64,000 nt of DNA from [Phialemoniopsis] sp. UDSM-2020 (lineage: Eukaryota; Ascomycota; Sordariomycetes; Thyridiales; Thyridiaceae): the NCBI GenBank assembly GCA_018873225.1, contig JAEILZ010000002.1:4030001-4094000 (forward strand), written 5' to 3'. Below the pieces are notes generated by a model. It was given only the letters and a program-made list of their open reading frames with translations. It was not told the DNA's origin and searched no databases. Both the position numbers and the translations under genes were made by a program. Shown piece after piece: positions 51,906 to 63,945 of this stretch. The stretch's first letter is position 1. Every line of letters starts with the position of its first letter.

Positions 51906-53153
51906 CCATGTTCTGAATCCAACCACAGCCCTCCGCACACACCGAAAGTGATCAAGCCTTCGAGCCGAAGTAGTGAAGTCAAGAAACCTATCTGCGTTTT
52001 TCAGTGCTGGGAATTGTCACTGTGTCTTTGTGACGCGGGCAATGTGCTCATAGTGCTGTAAGAACTGTGCTAGGTGTAGTGCGTTGAAACTGGTTGTTCA
52101 GAGGACAAGGTCGGTTTGATTTGTGGGCAGATTGTGGCAGTTCGATACTAGTATCTTTACTGATAGACCGTAAGACTGCCACTTATCTGCAAAGTCTCTG
52201 TCAGACGAAAGATAAATATTCGTTGGGCCCAACCGCCAGCTTCGGTGAGTGCATTGCATTGACACAAGGGGAAGGATGACCCTCCAAAAGAGAGGAGTGA
52301 GGGCGTAGACTTGTGATCGATTGAAACGTCACTTAATAGTGTCGCTCAGGCTGCATTTGATCACCGTCTGCGCAATGATAGTAGACAGGGCAAAGTTCTT
52401 AAGTGATCATCCAGGCGTCAGGCGAATCTCTTCACAGCTGTCGACGGGGGATACTGTCGCACAAACCCGTCAGCGCCTTGAAAGTTCCACCATACTATAT
52501 GTCTTATACCCCAGTTAGTGTCAGCAGTATAGCGAGAACACTGCTTTAGTCTGTATCAAGGGGCCATGCACTCCTGCAAATCGTGCAGCGCCGTACCCTC
52601 GGCAGTCCATGCCGGGTGGCTCTTGCTTTGCGCGGCCCTGTGAGCCGAAATGGCGGCTCAAACTCCGCACGCTATCACGATGTGGGGATGCCACCAGGAT
52701 CCGCAGTACATATGTCTTGAATCATTTTGCCGTTGAAGGATGTTTCTAATCTGGCAAGGCTAGATGACGCAAACCCAATGTGAGTTTCCAAATTCTTCTC
52801 TGTGTAAGACTAGAATTATGCCTGAGCCATTGGAGCGGGATATCAAGTCCGCGTTTGGAAAACACCGCCCAGGGGCCAGAAGATAGCTCATGAACTAGTA
52901 CCAAAGAGTTTAGAAAGTCTCCACGCGTTGCGTTTCTCTAAGTCGGACGGTCCAATCATACCAAGAGCTAGAGTTCATCGTCCCCTCCACCCGTCGGATC
53001 GCATCTGGTCAAAGATAGGTAAACTGGCGTCCCCAGATTCCGACGCTCCAAGTCCATCTTTGCCCCGCTCACCTGCGTGAAACGCAGGATTGATGCTTGA
53101 TACCCTGATCACTTCTCCTACTCCTTCGAGACTGGACCTGTTCAGTCGCAACC
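51906..53153. other. Long intergenic region, no gene recognised
   Basis: 1.25 kb between two plus-strand genes. It includes the promoter of the next Zn2Cys6 gene. Short frames only. Confidence 0.5.
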
Positions 53154-55228
53154 ATGACTGCTCCGAATATGCAAAGCATGGACCGAGCCGAAGCGACACA
53201 GACCCACCCCGTACCGCCAGTCCGGAGCCGCACCGGCTGCTTCACCTGCCGACGCCGCAAGAAGAAGTGCAATGAGGAGAAGCCGATCTGCAGCGGTTGC
53301 AGGCGCAACAAGCTCGACTGCCACTGGCCGAGCGGGACCACTAGACTGCCTTCGTCCGCATGCGCTGAGCCTCGCAAGGCTTCTCCAGCCTCTAGCCAGC
53401 ATTCGACCAGCCAGGATCCCTCTAGTGGTGAACGTTGCGGCAGTGTTCCGGCCAGTAGCAGACTACGACATATTGAACCACGCACTCCCGGCGTGAACAC
53501 CCCTCACTCTCCCGGACAACGGTCACCTCGTGTCCCACAAGCCTTGAACATGGGCTCCAGGTCCCTGTTCGACAGCGGGCCCGCAGGTCCTGCCGTTTCT
53601 TTGGAGGAGACGGCCGGGCTGATAGCTTCACTGCTTGATCCGTCTTGTTTCGCGCTGAGCACGGATACCGATATAGACCTGGTCGGCAACGACGTACCCA
53701 ATGGTGATCCATTCATATTCCCATCACTGCCCGGCCCGCGGAAGCCTTCTAGTGCGGCATCCTCGGCTTCTTCATCATCGCCCCACGACCTCTCGGGTAA
53801 TGCCAATGACCAACCCGCTATTACTACGGAAGACTTCACAACAGACAGCTATGAACTACCAGAACTCGGCAGTGCCACCTTTCCTCACGACGATGTCGTC
53901 ACGGCAAGCGATTCTGCACCTGACTCGTCTCTTGGCCTCGCGCTTCTGAACCCTCCCCTCCAGCCATCACTCAGCCTATTACCTCACCAGAGTCATGAGT
54001 CGATGGAACTTTTGAGCTACTACTTGTCCAAGACCGCCAACAGCATGGGCAACGGCTCGACCGATACCAATCCATTTGTCACTAAGCTCGTCCCCCTCGC
54101 CTTCTCCAACTCTCTGGTGCTTCAGCTCATCTTGGCCCAGAGCGCCGCTCATCGCCAAGCATGGACTCATACGGCACACGTAGAATCGGGCTTGGAAGTT
54201 GCTCAACAATCTTACGCAAGATCGCTCAGCTCGTTCAGGGGTGTTCTCAGCGAGTACGCCTCTGGCCGGGAGCAGAACGTGTTGGTGGTGACTGTTGGAA
54301 GCTTGGTCCTATGTCTCACAGAGGTCAGCCAGTCCTTGTGCTAGTGTGCTTCGTCGTGACGTTTGCTAACAGCGTAATAAACTAGGTCGCACGAGGTGAT
54401 ATACACGGCGTCGTCTTTGACCATCTCTCGGCATCAAAATCACTGCTCAAGATCTTGCTCTCACAGCCAATCTTGCAATCTCTCCACGACCTGCCTGATT
54501 TCCTCGTCGAGTACTATGTGCACATGGCTGCTACCAGCATGATCTCCATAGATGCTCGATACACGCGGCAGACCATGATGAGCCCCGAGATCGACCAGAA
54601 AATCCTACAGCTTATCCAGAACAAGTATATCGGACAGTTAAGTGGCTGCTGGATCGAACTACTGTATCTGATCACCCAGATCTTCGCTCTCGGCCAGAGC
54701 ATGTTGGGATCGGAAACAGAGAGCAGTTCCCAAGCATCGCCCTCTCCAAGCGACATCATCACTTTCGGCCTCCTTCAGTCGCAAACTATGGCTTTCTGCC
54801 CCGACTCGTCTGCCCGCTCTAACTCCCAACTAGTAGCTCTGATTTTCAAACAAGCTGTCCTCCTCTACCTCTGGACACTCATCGGCAACCCACACAAGCA
54901 CAACACATCCACCGATACGCATAGTGCTCTCGTCAACGGGGCCGTGGCCGAAGCCTTGTTGTCTCTTTCGCAGCTCCCTGTCACGGATCGAATCAACACC
55001 AGTCTTTGCTGGCCACTGGCCGTCATTGGCTGCTGCACGGCCGACGACACCGCCAAGGACATCATCCGCGGCCGCCTGCGTGCAATGTCCGAGACGATTG
55101 GGCTAGGCAACATGAAGGAGACTCTTGTCCTGTTGGAGACTGTCTGGACGCAGTCACTCGAGGAGACAAGCCCCTGGAGCTTGTGCAGAGTCATGGGAGA
55201 ATATCAGATGTGGATTTCATTCGCTTAA
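53154..55228 (+). CDS. Zn(II)2Cys6 transcription factor with Fungal_trans_2-type body
   Basis: Two exons (53154-54323, 54386-55228) give 670 codons. The zinc cluster lies at about residues 29-56 (GCFTCRRRKKKCNEEKPICSGC, ending KLDCHWP). A Ser/Pro-rich linker of about 200 residues follows. The C-terminal 400 residues are helical and resemble the Fungal_trans_2 domain (LLSYYLSKTANSMG, FVTKLVPLAFSNSLVLQLILAQSAAHRQ, LCWPLAVIGCCTADDTAKDIIRGRL). This is the first of three such regulators in a row on the same strand. Targets are unknown; local genes such as the MFS, cupin and dehydrogenases are the natural guess. Confidence 0.92.
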
Positions 55229-55806
55229 TGCTGCTTAGAGAATCTATCAAAACCCGCTTCATGTGCGAGTTTCAGAAAACAATCGTCCGGTGGATTAGAC
55301 TAATGAGGACAAAGCCACTTGCAATACGTTCAAGGAACAGGTCGTCCTCTTATTCGATTTGACGCGCTCCGCCGCATGCAATTCTCCTTCCGACCTTGCG
55401 ATTCTATGTTCCGCACGTCAGAATCTCGTCTCTCACCTGTGAACCCTACTGAGCACTTTACCCAGTGGGGAAATAAGTAAATCCTAGTGCTTTAGGTGCG
55501 TATTTCGGCTCTTACTAAAAGAACTACACATGGCCGGTGTCGGGCTTGTCCGATTTGTGGAGCCGGGCAATGCCGACAACCTTGAGCAGGTGTTGGGCCT
55601 CCACCATGAATGATCTTTCCTGATGATCAACTAAGCCGGAGGTCAAGGGTTAGCGTCCATATGCTCTCTTCATGCAGGTCGGAAAGGCTTATGCGCTCCA
55701 TTCATCCAAGCTGTGCCGGAAACGCACTCCACCACGGGACACGGTGAAGGCCGCCACGGGTCGATATTGTTCCCACACCCGGGCTTCCGAACAGGAGTGG
55801 GAGACA
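55229..55806. other. Intergenic, promoter of second Zn2Cys6 gene
   Basis: 578 bp. An in-frame upstream ATG at 55672 could extend the next protein by 45 residues, but that segment has no conserved feature. Confidence 0.45.
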
Positions 55807-57927
55807 ATGCAGGCGGAGGAGGCAGAGTCGAGGTCCCATGTCGTAATGAACCCGATTACAGCTACCCAGGGCGCATGTGTCTCTTGCAAAACAAAGAAAT
55901 TGAAGGTGCGGATGCCCCCAGACGACCATGTATAATTGCGCCATATCTGATCTAGCAACAGTGTGACAGGCTTTCACAGTCGTGCAATCATTGCACAAGG
56001 CTGGAGGGACCTTGCATTTCCATTGACCCAAGCTCAGGCCAGTATCATGCAAGAAGGTTTGTCGAGAATACCCGTTGCTTGTATTGCATCACGGTTATAA
56101 CCATCACTCTCCATCAGTTACATAGATGGCCTTCGTGACAGGGCTGAACACCTGCGACGCACGACCGGACAAGCTCGACGCTCAGGAGAAACAAATGGGA
56201 ATGAAACGTTTCCTGCATCGACCAGCACCACCGTCACTACGCTGCAGCCCAATGTCTCGCCTCACTATAGTGGCTCCGGAAGCATCTTCAGGTACAGTCC
56301 ACGTTTTATTTCATTGAATTGGGCCTGCTAACATCATTGTAGTCTGGGGCAACTTGTGGCTGCAGCCGTATCCCGCGGCTCAGATAACTCTGTGCTTCGT
56401 CTGGGGGCCTCCGTCGCGCGGGAATATCAGAGTGTCGAAGAGGTCCATTCCAGAGACATTCCTTTGCCTCCCCTTGCTGATGCCGTCGAGCTAGTCAGGT
56501 CATACTTTGACGCACTACACGTGACGGTACCTTTCATGAGGAACAGAAATGTTTTCCAACAGCTGGAACGGCTATATACGGGTAGTCCACCCTATACTGG
56601 GCGTGACAAAACTCAGGACCTCTTTCAGCTCCACATGATTTTCGCCATCGGAGCCATGTGCTCCCCTGGAAAGTGGAAAGACGACTGTGCCAGAGACCAC
56701 TACGTGACCGCAATGCGGAAGGAAGCTGATCTTGCCGAGGTCTCGTCGTATGCGCAAATACAGAATCTTCTTCTCGTATTCGTCTTCGCCACCTTACATG
56801 ACGTCGGCATGGGAAGTACGTGGGAGATCATTCGACAAGCCATGAGAGTTTCGGTGCTGTACGGCTTTCACAGCAAAGAAAACGCAGAGAGCGATCTATT
56901 GCGCGAGCAACTACGCCGGAGGATATTCTGGTCCATCTATATCTCGGATCGTCAATGTAGCCAGAACATGGGACGGCCCGTAGCTTTAGCGGAGAACGCA
57001 ATCACAATCGACCTGCCCATCAATCAAGACGACGACAGCCTTGAAGCCGGTGAAGCGGAGATTCCTGGCCAATACACCGAAGTCACCAACTTGATCAGGC
57101 ACATTCTGTTGAGACGTCTCGGGAACAACGCGCGGACTGCCCTGAACAATTTGTCACGACAGAGGGCCGCGTTGCCGAGTGAAATCGAGAGTGCGAAGAC
57201 GTGGAACAACGCGCTCGAGGCATGGTACAACTCTAGCATTGTCAAGCCTTTCCCAGCCAATGCATATGAGACCAAGGAGTATCTGGACATCAATTTTCAC
57301 CGAGAACGGATGAAGTTTCTGTCCTACTTGGTGCTTCCATCCGACACAATGAAGTCGGCGGTCGACATTGAGCACCTTTGGCAATATGCTCTATCTGCCT
57401 ATCAGATTCTGTTAGCATATCACACACAGTCCAACGACGGGTTTCTGATTCCCAACTGGACCTACGTGCAAGATGTGCTCAAGTCTGGTTTTGGTATATT
57501 GTTTTGCGCACTGGGGATCCCGGAGCAAAGGAGTCGTAGCAATGGTGATGCTGCTGGCCTACTGCCTGCCGAGATGAATACTGTTGTCAGTGCACTCCGC
57601 CTTTGTGGCGAGACACTGAGTCGAATCACAATACAGTGGCGTACTGTCAAGCGTCATGCCGATGCCTTCATGCAGATGTCTGAGGCGGTACTCGAGCATA
57701 TTGCGAGCACCACTCGTGATTCCACAAGGGATCACTCTCGGATAGATACACAGAGCGCAAGGCTTGACGGTGGCTTAGAGGAAGCATTGGACTGGGATTT
57801 CACTGCTCTTGACTCCACCTTGGATATGTTCAATGGAGGTGTAAGCGCGCCGTTCACAGATGCAGAGTGGGCCGAGTTGTTCGAGCTGGATACAGAAATG
57901 TGCCAGGATCAGGTTCTGCAGATGTAG
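55807..57927 (+). CDS. Zn(II)2Cys6 transcription factor with Fungal_trans domain (second of three)
   Basis: Four exons (55807-55905, 55962-56056, 56118-56291, 56343-57927) give 650 codons. The zinc cluster GACVSCKTKKLK-CDRLSQSCNHCTRLEGPC is split by intron 1 immediately before the third Cys, a position often seen in this family. The Fungal_trans domain starts near residue 170 (VELVRSYFDALHVTVPFM). It contains the SVLYGFHSKE...LREQLRRRIFWSIYISDRQCSQNMGRP signature. The acidic C-terminus (FTDAEWAELFELDTEM) could be the activation region. Start 55807 is preferred over 55672 because it lies close to the zinc cluster. Confidence 0.9.
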
Positions 57928-58284
57928 TCAGACGCAAGATCAGGACGAACGAAGGTCTTAGAGTGTAATTTGATGACAGAAGTCCATGGTCCATATGTTT
58001 AACAAGCTTTGCCACAGCACATGCTCTTCTACTAGTGAGCTCGACCAACAGGAGAATCAGGTCATCAGGCCAAACTGGAATGCCCCGGCGTGAGAACCCC
58101 AAGCACCCGCGCACGCCGCCCCGACGCTAGTAGTTGATCCCTCGTGCTGTGCCTGGAGTGGGGGGTGGAGTTATTTAGTGCTACACTCAAAAGCTGGGAA
58201 TCCCGGATTCGGCGTCGGGTACCTAACTACTTTACATCCCATCTCTAGCGACGCTTTCGAAAATCCTCACTGATCATCCAAGGC
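57928..58284. other. Intergenic, promoter of third Zn2Cys6 gene
   Basis: 357 bp between two regulators on the same strand. No gene is recognised. Confidence 0.5.
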
Positions 58285-60149
58285 ATGGATGTGACACGAG
58301 CCGGCCACGCTTGCTTGCGCTGCCGGCGGCAAAAGAAAAAGGTACCCAGGATCCACGCAGTTGTGGTCTAAACATGCTGATGTTTTTTTGACACGAATCG
58401 ACAGTGCGACAGGGGAATACCGCGATGTTCGCATTGCTCAAGAGCAAATGCAGTGTGTACCCGCGAGGCAGTCATCAGGGGATCTCACGTCACTGTCCAG
58501 TAAAGCATTCCTGCATCCCTGTTTCTAAACGACGCTGACTGTTGGAAAATGTAGAAGCGTCTCTGAGCTAGAGGCAGAGGTCGCCTCTTTAGAGAAACAG
58601 GCTGCCGCAATCGCGGGAACGGCTCGACCTGTCTCCTCCCACCAGTCCGTGTCTCCGAACTGGAGTGCAGGCGAGCTCCAAGGCACAGAAGATGTTGTCG
58701 CCGAGCCAAGCGGCTCCCGGACAGATCCGGTGAGGCAGGCGCAGACACCGAGTCTCAGCGTTTTGGCCGACCTCAATAATGCTACCGTATACGCCTACGA
58801 GAATTACAATTTAACACGCATGCTCAGCCGGGCACTCATGCTGCGGAATCATGCATTCAGTTCTTACCCCGTCAACAGCCATCTTCCCAAAGGCCTGTCC
58901 TCAGTAAAGCCATCATGCGATGGGAAGACACTGCTCAGCGGTATATCGATTGATCTGTTGCGCTCTTACCTCGACCGTTACTTCGAGCACGTAAACCTCG
59001 TCTTCCCAATCCTCGCCATCGGAGAGACCAATAAGACCTTGCAGTCTCTCAGAAATGGCCAGGCCGTCGATCCCAACGATGCATGTCTTCTGTATCTGGC
59101 GCTTGCAATGGGGGCTATCTTCCCAAGCTCAGATTCGCTGACAGACGCCTTCAATGCCAGCCAGCTATGGTTGGCCGCTTCAAAAGAACAGGCTTTCCAT
59201 GACGAGTCCGAGAATACAGTCCGCATTCTCACCCTACTAACTTTATTCTCGCTTGTCGAGGAAAGCTGCGGAAGTTCCTGGCATTTAGTTGAGCTTGCTG
59301 TGCGCTCATGCATCAAACTCGGTCTGCATAGCAAAATTGGTCACCAGGAAGTGAGCAACGAGCTTTCCTCCCTGTTCTGGAGCGTTTATCTCATCGACCG
59401 CTGGGTGAGCTACAGTCTAGGCCTCCCGGTGTCTATCGAGGACGAGGAAATCGACCAGGAGCTCCCGGTCCTGGCCCCTGAGAACGCTCAGCAACTCACC
59501 CCGGTTTCACTTTGGCACATGGCTTACGGCATTGGTGAGAAGAGGTACTGCGCACCAGTCACCGTGACACAAAAGGCTTGGCTAAGCGACGATGCGTCAC
59601 TGCATACTCCGAAGCTACTGCACACCATAATTGCCACCGACCTACGGATCGCACATGCCGCTCGCTGTGTCGTCCGTGAAGATGAGTTGGCTACATGTAC
59701 CCAGGAGCTAGATCAGGTCGCCTTGGGGCACCTTGAGATTTCGGAACGCATCGCAAAACTTGGATTCACACTGCCCTGGACTTTGGCGCCCGCAACTTTC
59801 ATGTCCATCATGATCCGGCTGGTTTTATTCGGTCGGCTCAGTAGACACCAACTTCTATCAACTCCGGCTATACCGGATTCAAACTATATCTTGAGAGGGC
59901 TCGACATAGTTCGGTCCGTTGAGCGAAGGTTCAAGTGCTTCAAGTGTCTGGGCGACCTACTTGGACAGCTTTATCGCACCAGCAGGCTTGGTGTACCTGG
60001 GTCGGCAAGTATTCCTCTGCACTCGAGTATACGATGTTCGTTACTAATTGACAGTGTTACAGGGCACCATTGAGAATTCGATGCTACGACATTCCGAAAT
60101 AGCTCGTCTTGCATACAACGCTTTTAGATCTATTGAAGCCAGCGCATAA
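58285..60149 (+). CDS. Zn(II)2Cys6 transcription factor with Fungal_trans domain (third of three)
   Basis: Four exons (58285-58341, 58405-58499, 58555-59992, 60063-60149) give 558 codons. The zinc cluster ACLRCRRQKKK-CDRGIPRCSHCSRANAVC starts only nine residues from the N-terminus and is split by intron 1 before the third Cys, like its upstream neighbour. A short coiled coil follows (SVSELEAEVASLEKQ). The Fungal_trans body shows LRSYLDRYFEHVNLVFPIL and CIKLGLHSKIGHQEVSNELSSLFWSVYLIDRW. The last intron is the least certain; without it the protein would end at 60073. The shared intron position and domain order suggest kinship with the 55.8-kb gene, but the proteins are well diverged. Confidence 0.88.
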
Positions 60150-60244
60150 TTATACAACCGGTTGCTAGCACATGTAGTATAATCTGTATGGGTAACGCAT
60201 TTTATGCACTGTTACTGTTATCGTCGATTCATCCATGCCTCTCT

Positions 60245-60652
60245 CTATGACTTTTCCAGTCGCTGATTATACTCCTCATCTGTCACCGCCTCATACCACG
60301 TCGTCTTGCCTCTGCTGATGGCGAGGTGGACAAGGATGCTGCCCTCGTCGGCGCCGTGCCAGTGGATAGTGCCGGCCGGACACCAGACGATGTCGCCGAC
60401 ATTCAGCTTCTGCGGGATCCCGCCCTTGTCGCAGACCCAGCCCGAACCAGCCTTGACTTCGAGAACCTGGCCGTCCTCGTGGTGATGCCAGTGCGTGCGA
60501 GCACAGGGGGTGAAAGTTGCCGTGACCATGGTGATGCCTTCTTCTTGCTTATTCAGGACACTGTCGTACCAGACTTCGCCGGTGAAAGTAGGACCCTTCT
60601 TCAAGGTCTGGTCGTTCTCGGGCCGCGAGGAGCGGATAATTGTCATAGGCAT
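60245..60652 (-). CDS. Single-domain cupin protein
   Basis: A single exon of 135 codons. The cupin metal site is visible as THWHHHEDGQ (His54, His56, His58, Gln62) with the second-motif His in GTIHWHGADEGS. GDIVWCPAG marks the turn between motifs. Small cupins with the doubled HWH pattern include quercetinase-like dioxygenases, hydroxynitrile-lyase-like proteins and sugar or acid isomerases. The reaction cannot be fixed. It is convergent with the third regulator and divergent from the 3-hydroxyisobutyrate-dehydrogenase-like gene. It may act in the same pathway. Confidence 0.9.
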   Translation of the reverse strand: MPMTIIRSSRPENDQTLKKGPTFTGEVWYDSVLNKQEEGITMVTATFTPCARTHWHHHEDGQVLEVKAGSGWVCDKGGIPQKLNVGDIVWCPAGTIHWHGADEGSILVHLAISRGKTTWYEAVTDEEYNQRLEKS

Positions 60653-61204
60653 TGTGAGATAGAACGGCGAAAGATGGTGTCGGGTATGCTTGGGGTGGGG
60701 TGGGAAGGGCCAACGACTAAGAAGGCAAAGGATGGATAACTCTCGTTAGACACAGCTCAGCAGACAAAACTGGCATTTCGCTTATAACCTAATTTCGGAT
60801 ATTTCCCCCGAAGTTGGATGGCTCGCTTACCTCGAATCATCGCGGGATCGGTCCAACCCCTTTGTGTGGGTGTGGGGATCCGAGTCGGACCAGACCGCCC
60901 GGCCAGGGCCGACAGCGAATGTCGCCGATCATTGAAACACCCAAACGGACGATCTTGCATCAGTCAGGTGGCAAGAACATTCGTGGGCGAGTCGGTCATG
61001 GTACAAATTCGAATGTACATGGAGAAACATGCCTGTGCACTAACTCGCAAGTAACGACTTGGCAGGGTGTGTGTAACTTTGTAACTTACCTCATCGGCCT
61101 CTCAACACATCAGTAACCCCTTTCAAACGTCGGTTAATACAACTCCCACTTATATCTAATTCAGCCTCTCCTTTCACCTCACAAAGCCGCGGGGCCAAAG
61201 CAAG
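60653..61204. promoter_or_regulatory. Divergent promoter, cupin / HIBADH-like
   Basis: 552 bp between two divergent starts; both promoters lie here. No gene is recognised. Confidence 0.4.
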
Positions 61205-62233
61205 ATGCCCAGTGCAGAGAACCCTCAAATCTATGGCTTCATTGGCCTGGGCCTGATAGGCCTGCCAATGTGCAGGAACATCGCCAGCAAGGTTCCTCCG
61301 AGCGCACGCATACGAGTATTTGACTTGAACGAGGAGGCCATGGACAGTGTGTACAAAGAGTTCCCTACACAGGTCACCAAATGCTCTACGCCGGCAGAGG
61401 TCGCCGAGGGCGCCATGGTCATCATCACCATGCTCCCAGAGGGGCGTCATGTAGGATCAGTCTATATTTCTGGACCAAACGCTCTCAGTACGGTCTCTCT
61501 GGACGGGAAACTTCTTGTCGACTGCTCTACAATCGACACCGCAACTTCTCTAAGCATCAAGGAGCACCTTGACTTGCACTTCCCGAGTGCCTCGTTCTAT
61601 GACGCCCCCGTCAGCGGCGGCGTGATCGGTGCTGTCAAGGGCAACATCTCTTTCTTCGTCGGTTGCGAAGACGATGCAAACTTTGTTGACAACATCAAGC
61701 CGGTCCTGCGTCTCATGGGGAAGCAGGTTATTCCTTGCGGTGGGCCGTCGCTAGGCCTGACGGCCAAACTCTGCAACAACTACCTGTCTGGGATCTTGAC
61801 CATTGCGTGCTCCGAAACATTCAACATCGGCATGCGCGCCGGCCTGAACCCCAAGAAACTGTACCAGGTATTGGGGGCCGGGTCGGCTCAGAACACAATT
61901 TGCGACAAGTTCTGCCCCGTGCCCAACGTCGATCCCAACAGCCCGAGCAGCCATGGCTATACTGGCGGTTTCCGCATGGCGCTGATGCTCAAGGACTTCA
62001 CCCTTGCGACTCAAATGGCCGAACGGGCTGGCGCTGAGAGAATCATGGGAGCCAAAGGATTGGAAATGTACAGCTTGCTCAGCCAGCAGAGCAAGTACAA
62101 GGACCTGGATGTGAGAGCAATGTTCAGGTTCATTGGAGGGCAGGAGAAATGGGACGAGGCCCTTGAGAGCAATGGGGATGCAGCCCAGGGCTTGGATCAT
62201 AGTGGAGGCGAGAATGGCTTGAACGGACATTGA
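61205..62233 (+). CDS. 3-hydroxyisobutyrate dehydrogenase-like beta-hydroxyacid dehydrogenase
   Basis: A single exon of 342 codons. The NAD(P)-binding start GFIGLGLIGLPMCRNI holds the GxGxxG motif at about residues 14-19. VDCSTID and DAPVSGGVIGA form the substrate loop. KLCNNYLSGI supplies the catalytic Lys, and GGFRMALMLKDFTLA is the usual late motif. Family members oxidise beta-hydroxyacids such as 3-hydroxyisobutyrate (valine catabolism), tartronate semialdehyde or 6-phosphogluconate-like substrates. The context (cupin, ketopantoate-reductase-like enzyme, several pathway regulators) suggests a specialised paralogue rather than the mitochondrial valine enzyme; no clear mitochondrial leader is seen. 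Confidence 0.92.
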   Translation: MPSAENPQIYGFIGLGLIGLPMCRNIASKVPPSARIRVFDLNEEAMDSVYKEFPTQVTKCSTPAEVAEGAMVIITMLPEGRHVGSVYISGPNALSTVSLDGKLLVDCSTIDTATSLSIKEHLDLHFPSASFYDAPVSGGVIGAVKGNISFFVGCEDDANFVDNIKPVLRLMGKQVIPCGGPSLGLTAKLCNNYLSGILTIACSETFNIGMRAGLNPKKLYQVLGAGSAQNTICDKFCPVPNVDPNSPSSHGYTGGFRMALMLKDFTLATQMAERAGAERIMGAKGLEMYSLLSQQSKYKDLDVRAMFRFIGGQEKWDEALESNGDAAQGLDHSGGENGLNGH

Positions 62234-62412
62234 TTAGATTTTGATACGCGTTTTACTACATGAAGACATACACACATTTCCATCCGCTTTGTAGCATTTG
62301 ACTTCTCATCCTTGTGGATTATAATAGGTTTCATAGCCATATGACAAATGTGCTTTTCTTTTTTTCAAAAAAGCCAACAACCGAAAGGTTACTGTAATCT
62401 ACAAGAAGTATA

Positions 62413-63429
62413 TCAGGGATTCTTTGCATGGGCCTCTTTCAGCAAAGCCCAGCACCTACCTTTTGCCAGGGCATAAAGAGTTTCCAGTCGAGTCACGACC
62501 ACACCTTTACTCTTCCCAAGCCTCATAACATTGCCCAGAATCGCTTCTACCTCGAACTCTCTCCCCTGTCTGACATCTTGAAGCATGCTCATCTCCCTCC
62601 CTGTCCCCGTCTCCGCCCTCTTCTTCGCAATGGAAAACTTCTCCTCGGCCACCTCGACCGTAATACACGGGATGCCCATTGCCTTCGCAACCTCGAGTAT
62701 CTCCATAATGACGCCCCAAGCCAGGTCATGCGCGAATGGCTCCGAGGTATGCAGGAAATCCCCGTCTGTGGTGAGCGTCAGGGCGCCGATGGGATTCCAC
62801 ACCGCATTCATGAACAGCTTGGCCCAGCGCGCGCTTTGTATGTCGTCGTGCACCTCGGCTTTGCCCCCGCCCTTGATCATGAGGTCGGCGAAACGTCTTG
62901 CGGCCTCCTTGTGCGCCTCGGGTGCGGTGGAGGGGTACGTGCCCATCTCGAAGAGGTTTAGCATCTCGGGATACTCGATTGTGCCCGGCCCCGTCTGCAC
63001 CGCAGGGCAGTATACCACTCCACTAAGGATGGCATTGTTGGGGTACGCCGCTGCGATCTCCTCTTCGATCATTATACCATTCTGTGCCAGAATTATGGTT
63101 GTGCTAGGTTTGCCCTCCAGAACAGGTCTCAGTTGCTCAGCCAGCGAGGGTTTGCTACCGGGAAACGCCTTGGTGCAGACGAGTACATAGTCGAAAATCT
63201 CGTTGGTGCATTCATGAACATCCCGCACTACAGCAGTCGGTTTGTACGAGACGTTGCCATATCGCACGGATGAAAGCTTAAACCCATCTGCTTTTACCAC
63301 CTCGTAGTTCGACCGACAGACCGCCGTTACGCTGCAGCCGGCTTGTAGGAGCTGGTACAAGTAGACACCGCCAATACTGCCAGCGCCGTAGAGAAGAATG
63401 TTGGCACTCGGGGCACAATGACTACCCAT
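62413..63429 (-). CDS. Ketopantoate reductase-like (ApbA/PanE family) oxidoreductase
   Basis: A single exon of 338 codons. The Rossmann motif is ILLYGAGSIGGVYLYQLLQAG. YVLVCTKAF and LAQNGIMIEEE carry the typical KPR signature, and AKLFMNAVWNPIGALT provides the conserved Lys/Asn region. The late SMLQDVRQGREFEVEAILGNVMRLG is diagnostic of the ApbA C-terminal domain. PanE reduces 2-dehydropantoate in pantothenate synthesis. Fungal genomes hold many paralogues serving other 2-ketoacid reductions, often inside metabolite clusters. It is convergent with the HIBADH-like gene 180 bp away. Confidence 0.92.
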   Translation of the reverse strand: MGSHCAPSANILLYGAGSIGGVYLYQLLQAGCSVTAVCRSNYEVVKADGFKLSSVRYGNVSYKPTAVVRDVHECTNEIFDYVLVCTKAFPGSKPSLAEQLRPVLEGKPSTTIILAQNGIMIEEEIAAAYPNNAILSGVVYCPAVQTGPGTIEYPEMLNLFEMGTYPSTAPEAHKEAARRFADLMIKGGGKAEVHDDIQSARWAKLFMNAVWNPIGALTLTTDGDFLHTSEPFAHDLAWGVIMEILEVAKAMGIPCITVEVAEEKFSIAKKRAETGTGREMSMLQDVRQGREFEVEAILGNVMRLGKSKGVVVTRLETLYALAKGRCWALLKEAHAKNP

Positions 63430-63945
63430 GGTGGCGGAAGTGGTCGATCCGATATCGCAAGCTCGAGGACTGAGGGCCCAGGGGGACGGACTCTTGAGCG
63501 CTCAGGGGTAGCGGGGGGCGAATTGACTTAACCTCCTTCAGGGGCATTGGATTGATACCCGAGGCAAGTACATAAACGTTTTGTAGGCACAAGTCGGAAG
63601 TCCCGGTACAGAGCCAGGTCAAAACAATGGCCAAGTCTTTTAGGGAGTTCGGGGTTTCACTCAATCGGCAGCGGGGTTCTCCTCTAGTCTCGGGCAGCTC
63701 CGACATTGTTCAAAAAGCGGCGTGCCAAGGCCGAGCATTCAATATTGCACCCCATGGGGATCTCCAGACGGGCTTACCAAGTTTCTACCAATGCAATATC
63801 TAGTTGGGGGATATAAGAAAGGTCAAGGAGTTTCTGGGGTAGAGATGAGTTTTCGACTAGCATGGTCATACGAGTCGTTTTTTGCTCCTTCTGTCCAAGT
63901 TGTCCAACTCAATTCTGCCACTACCAAGTTTCACACACGTCAACC
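63430..63945. promoter_or_regulatory. Divergent promoter region at right edge
   Basis: 516 bp between the ketopantoate-reductase-like start and a plus-strand start at 63946. No gene is recognised. Confidence 0.35.
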
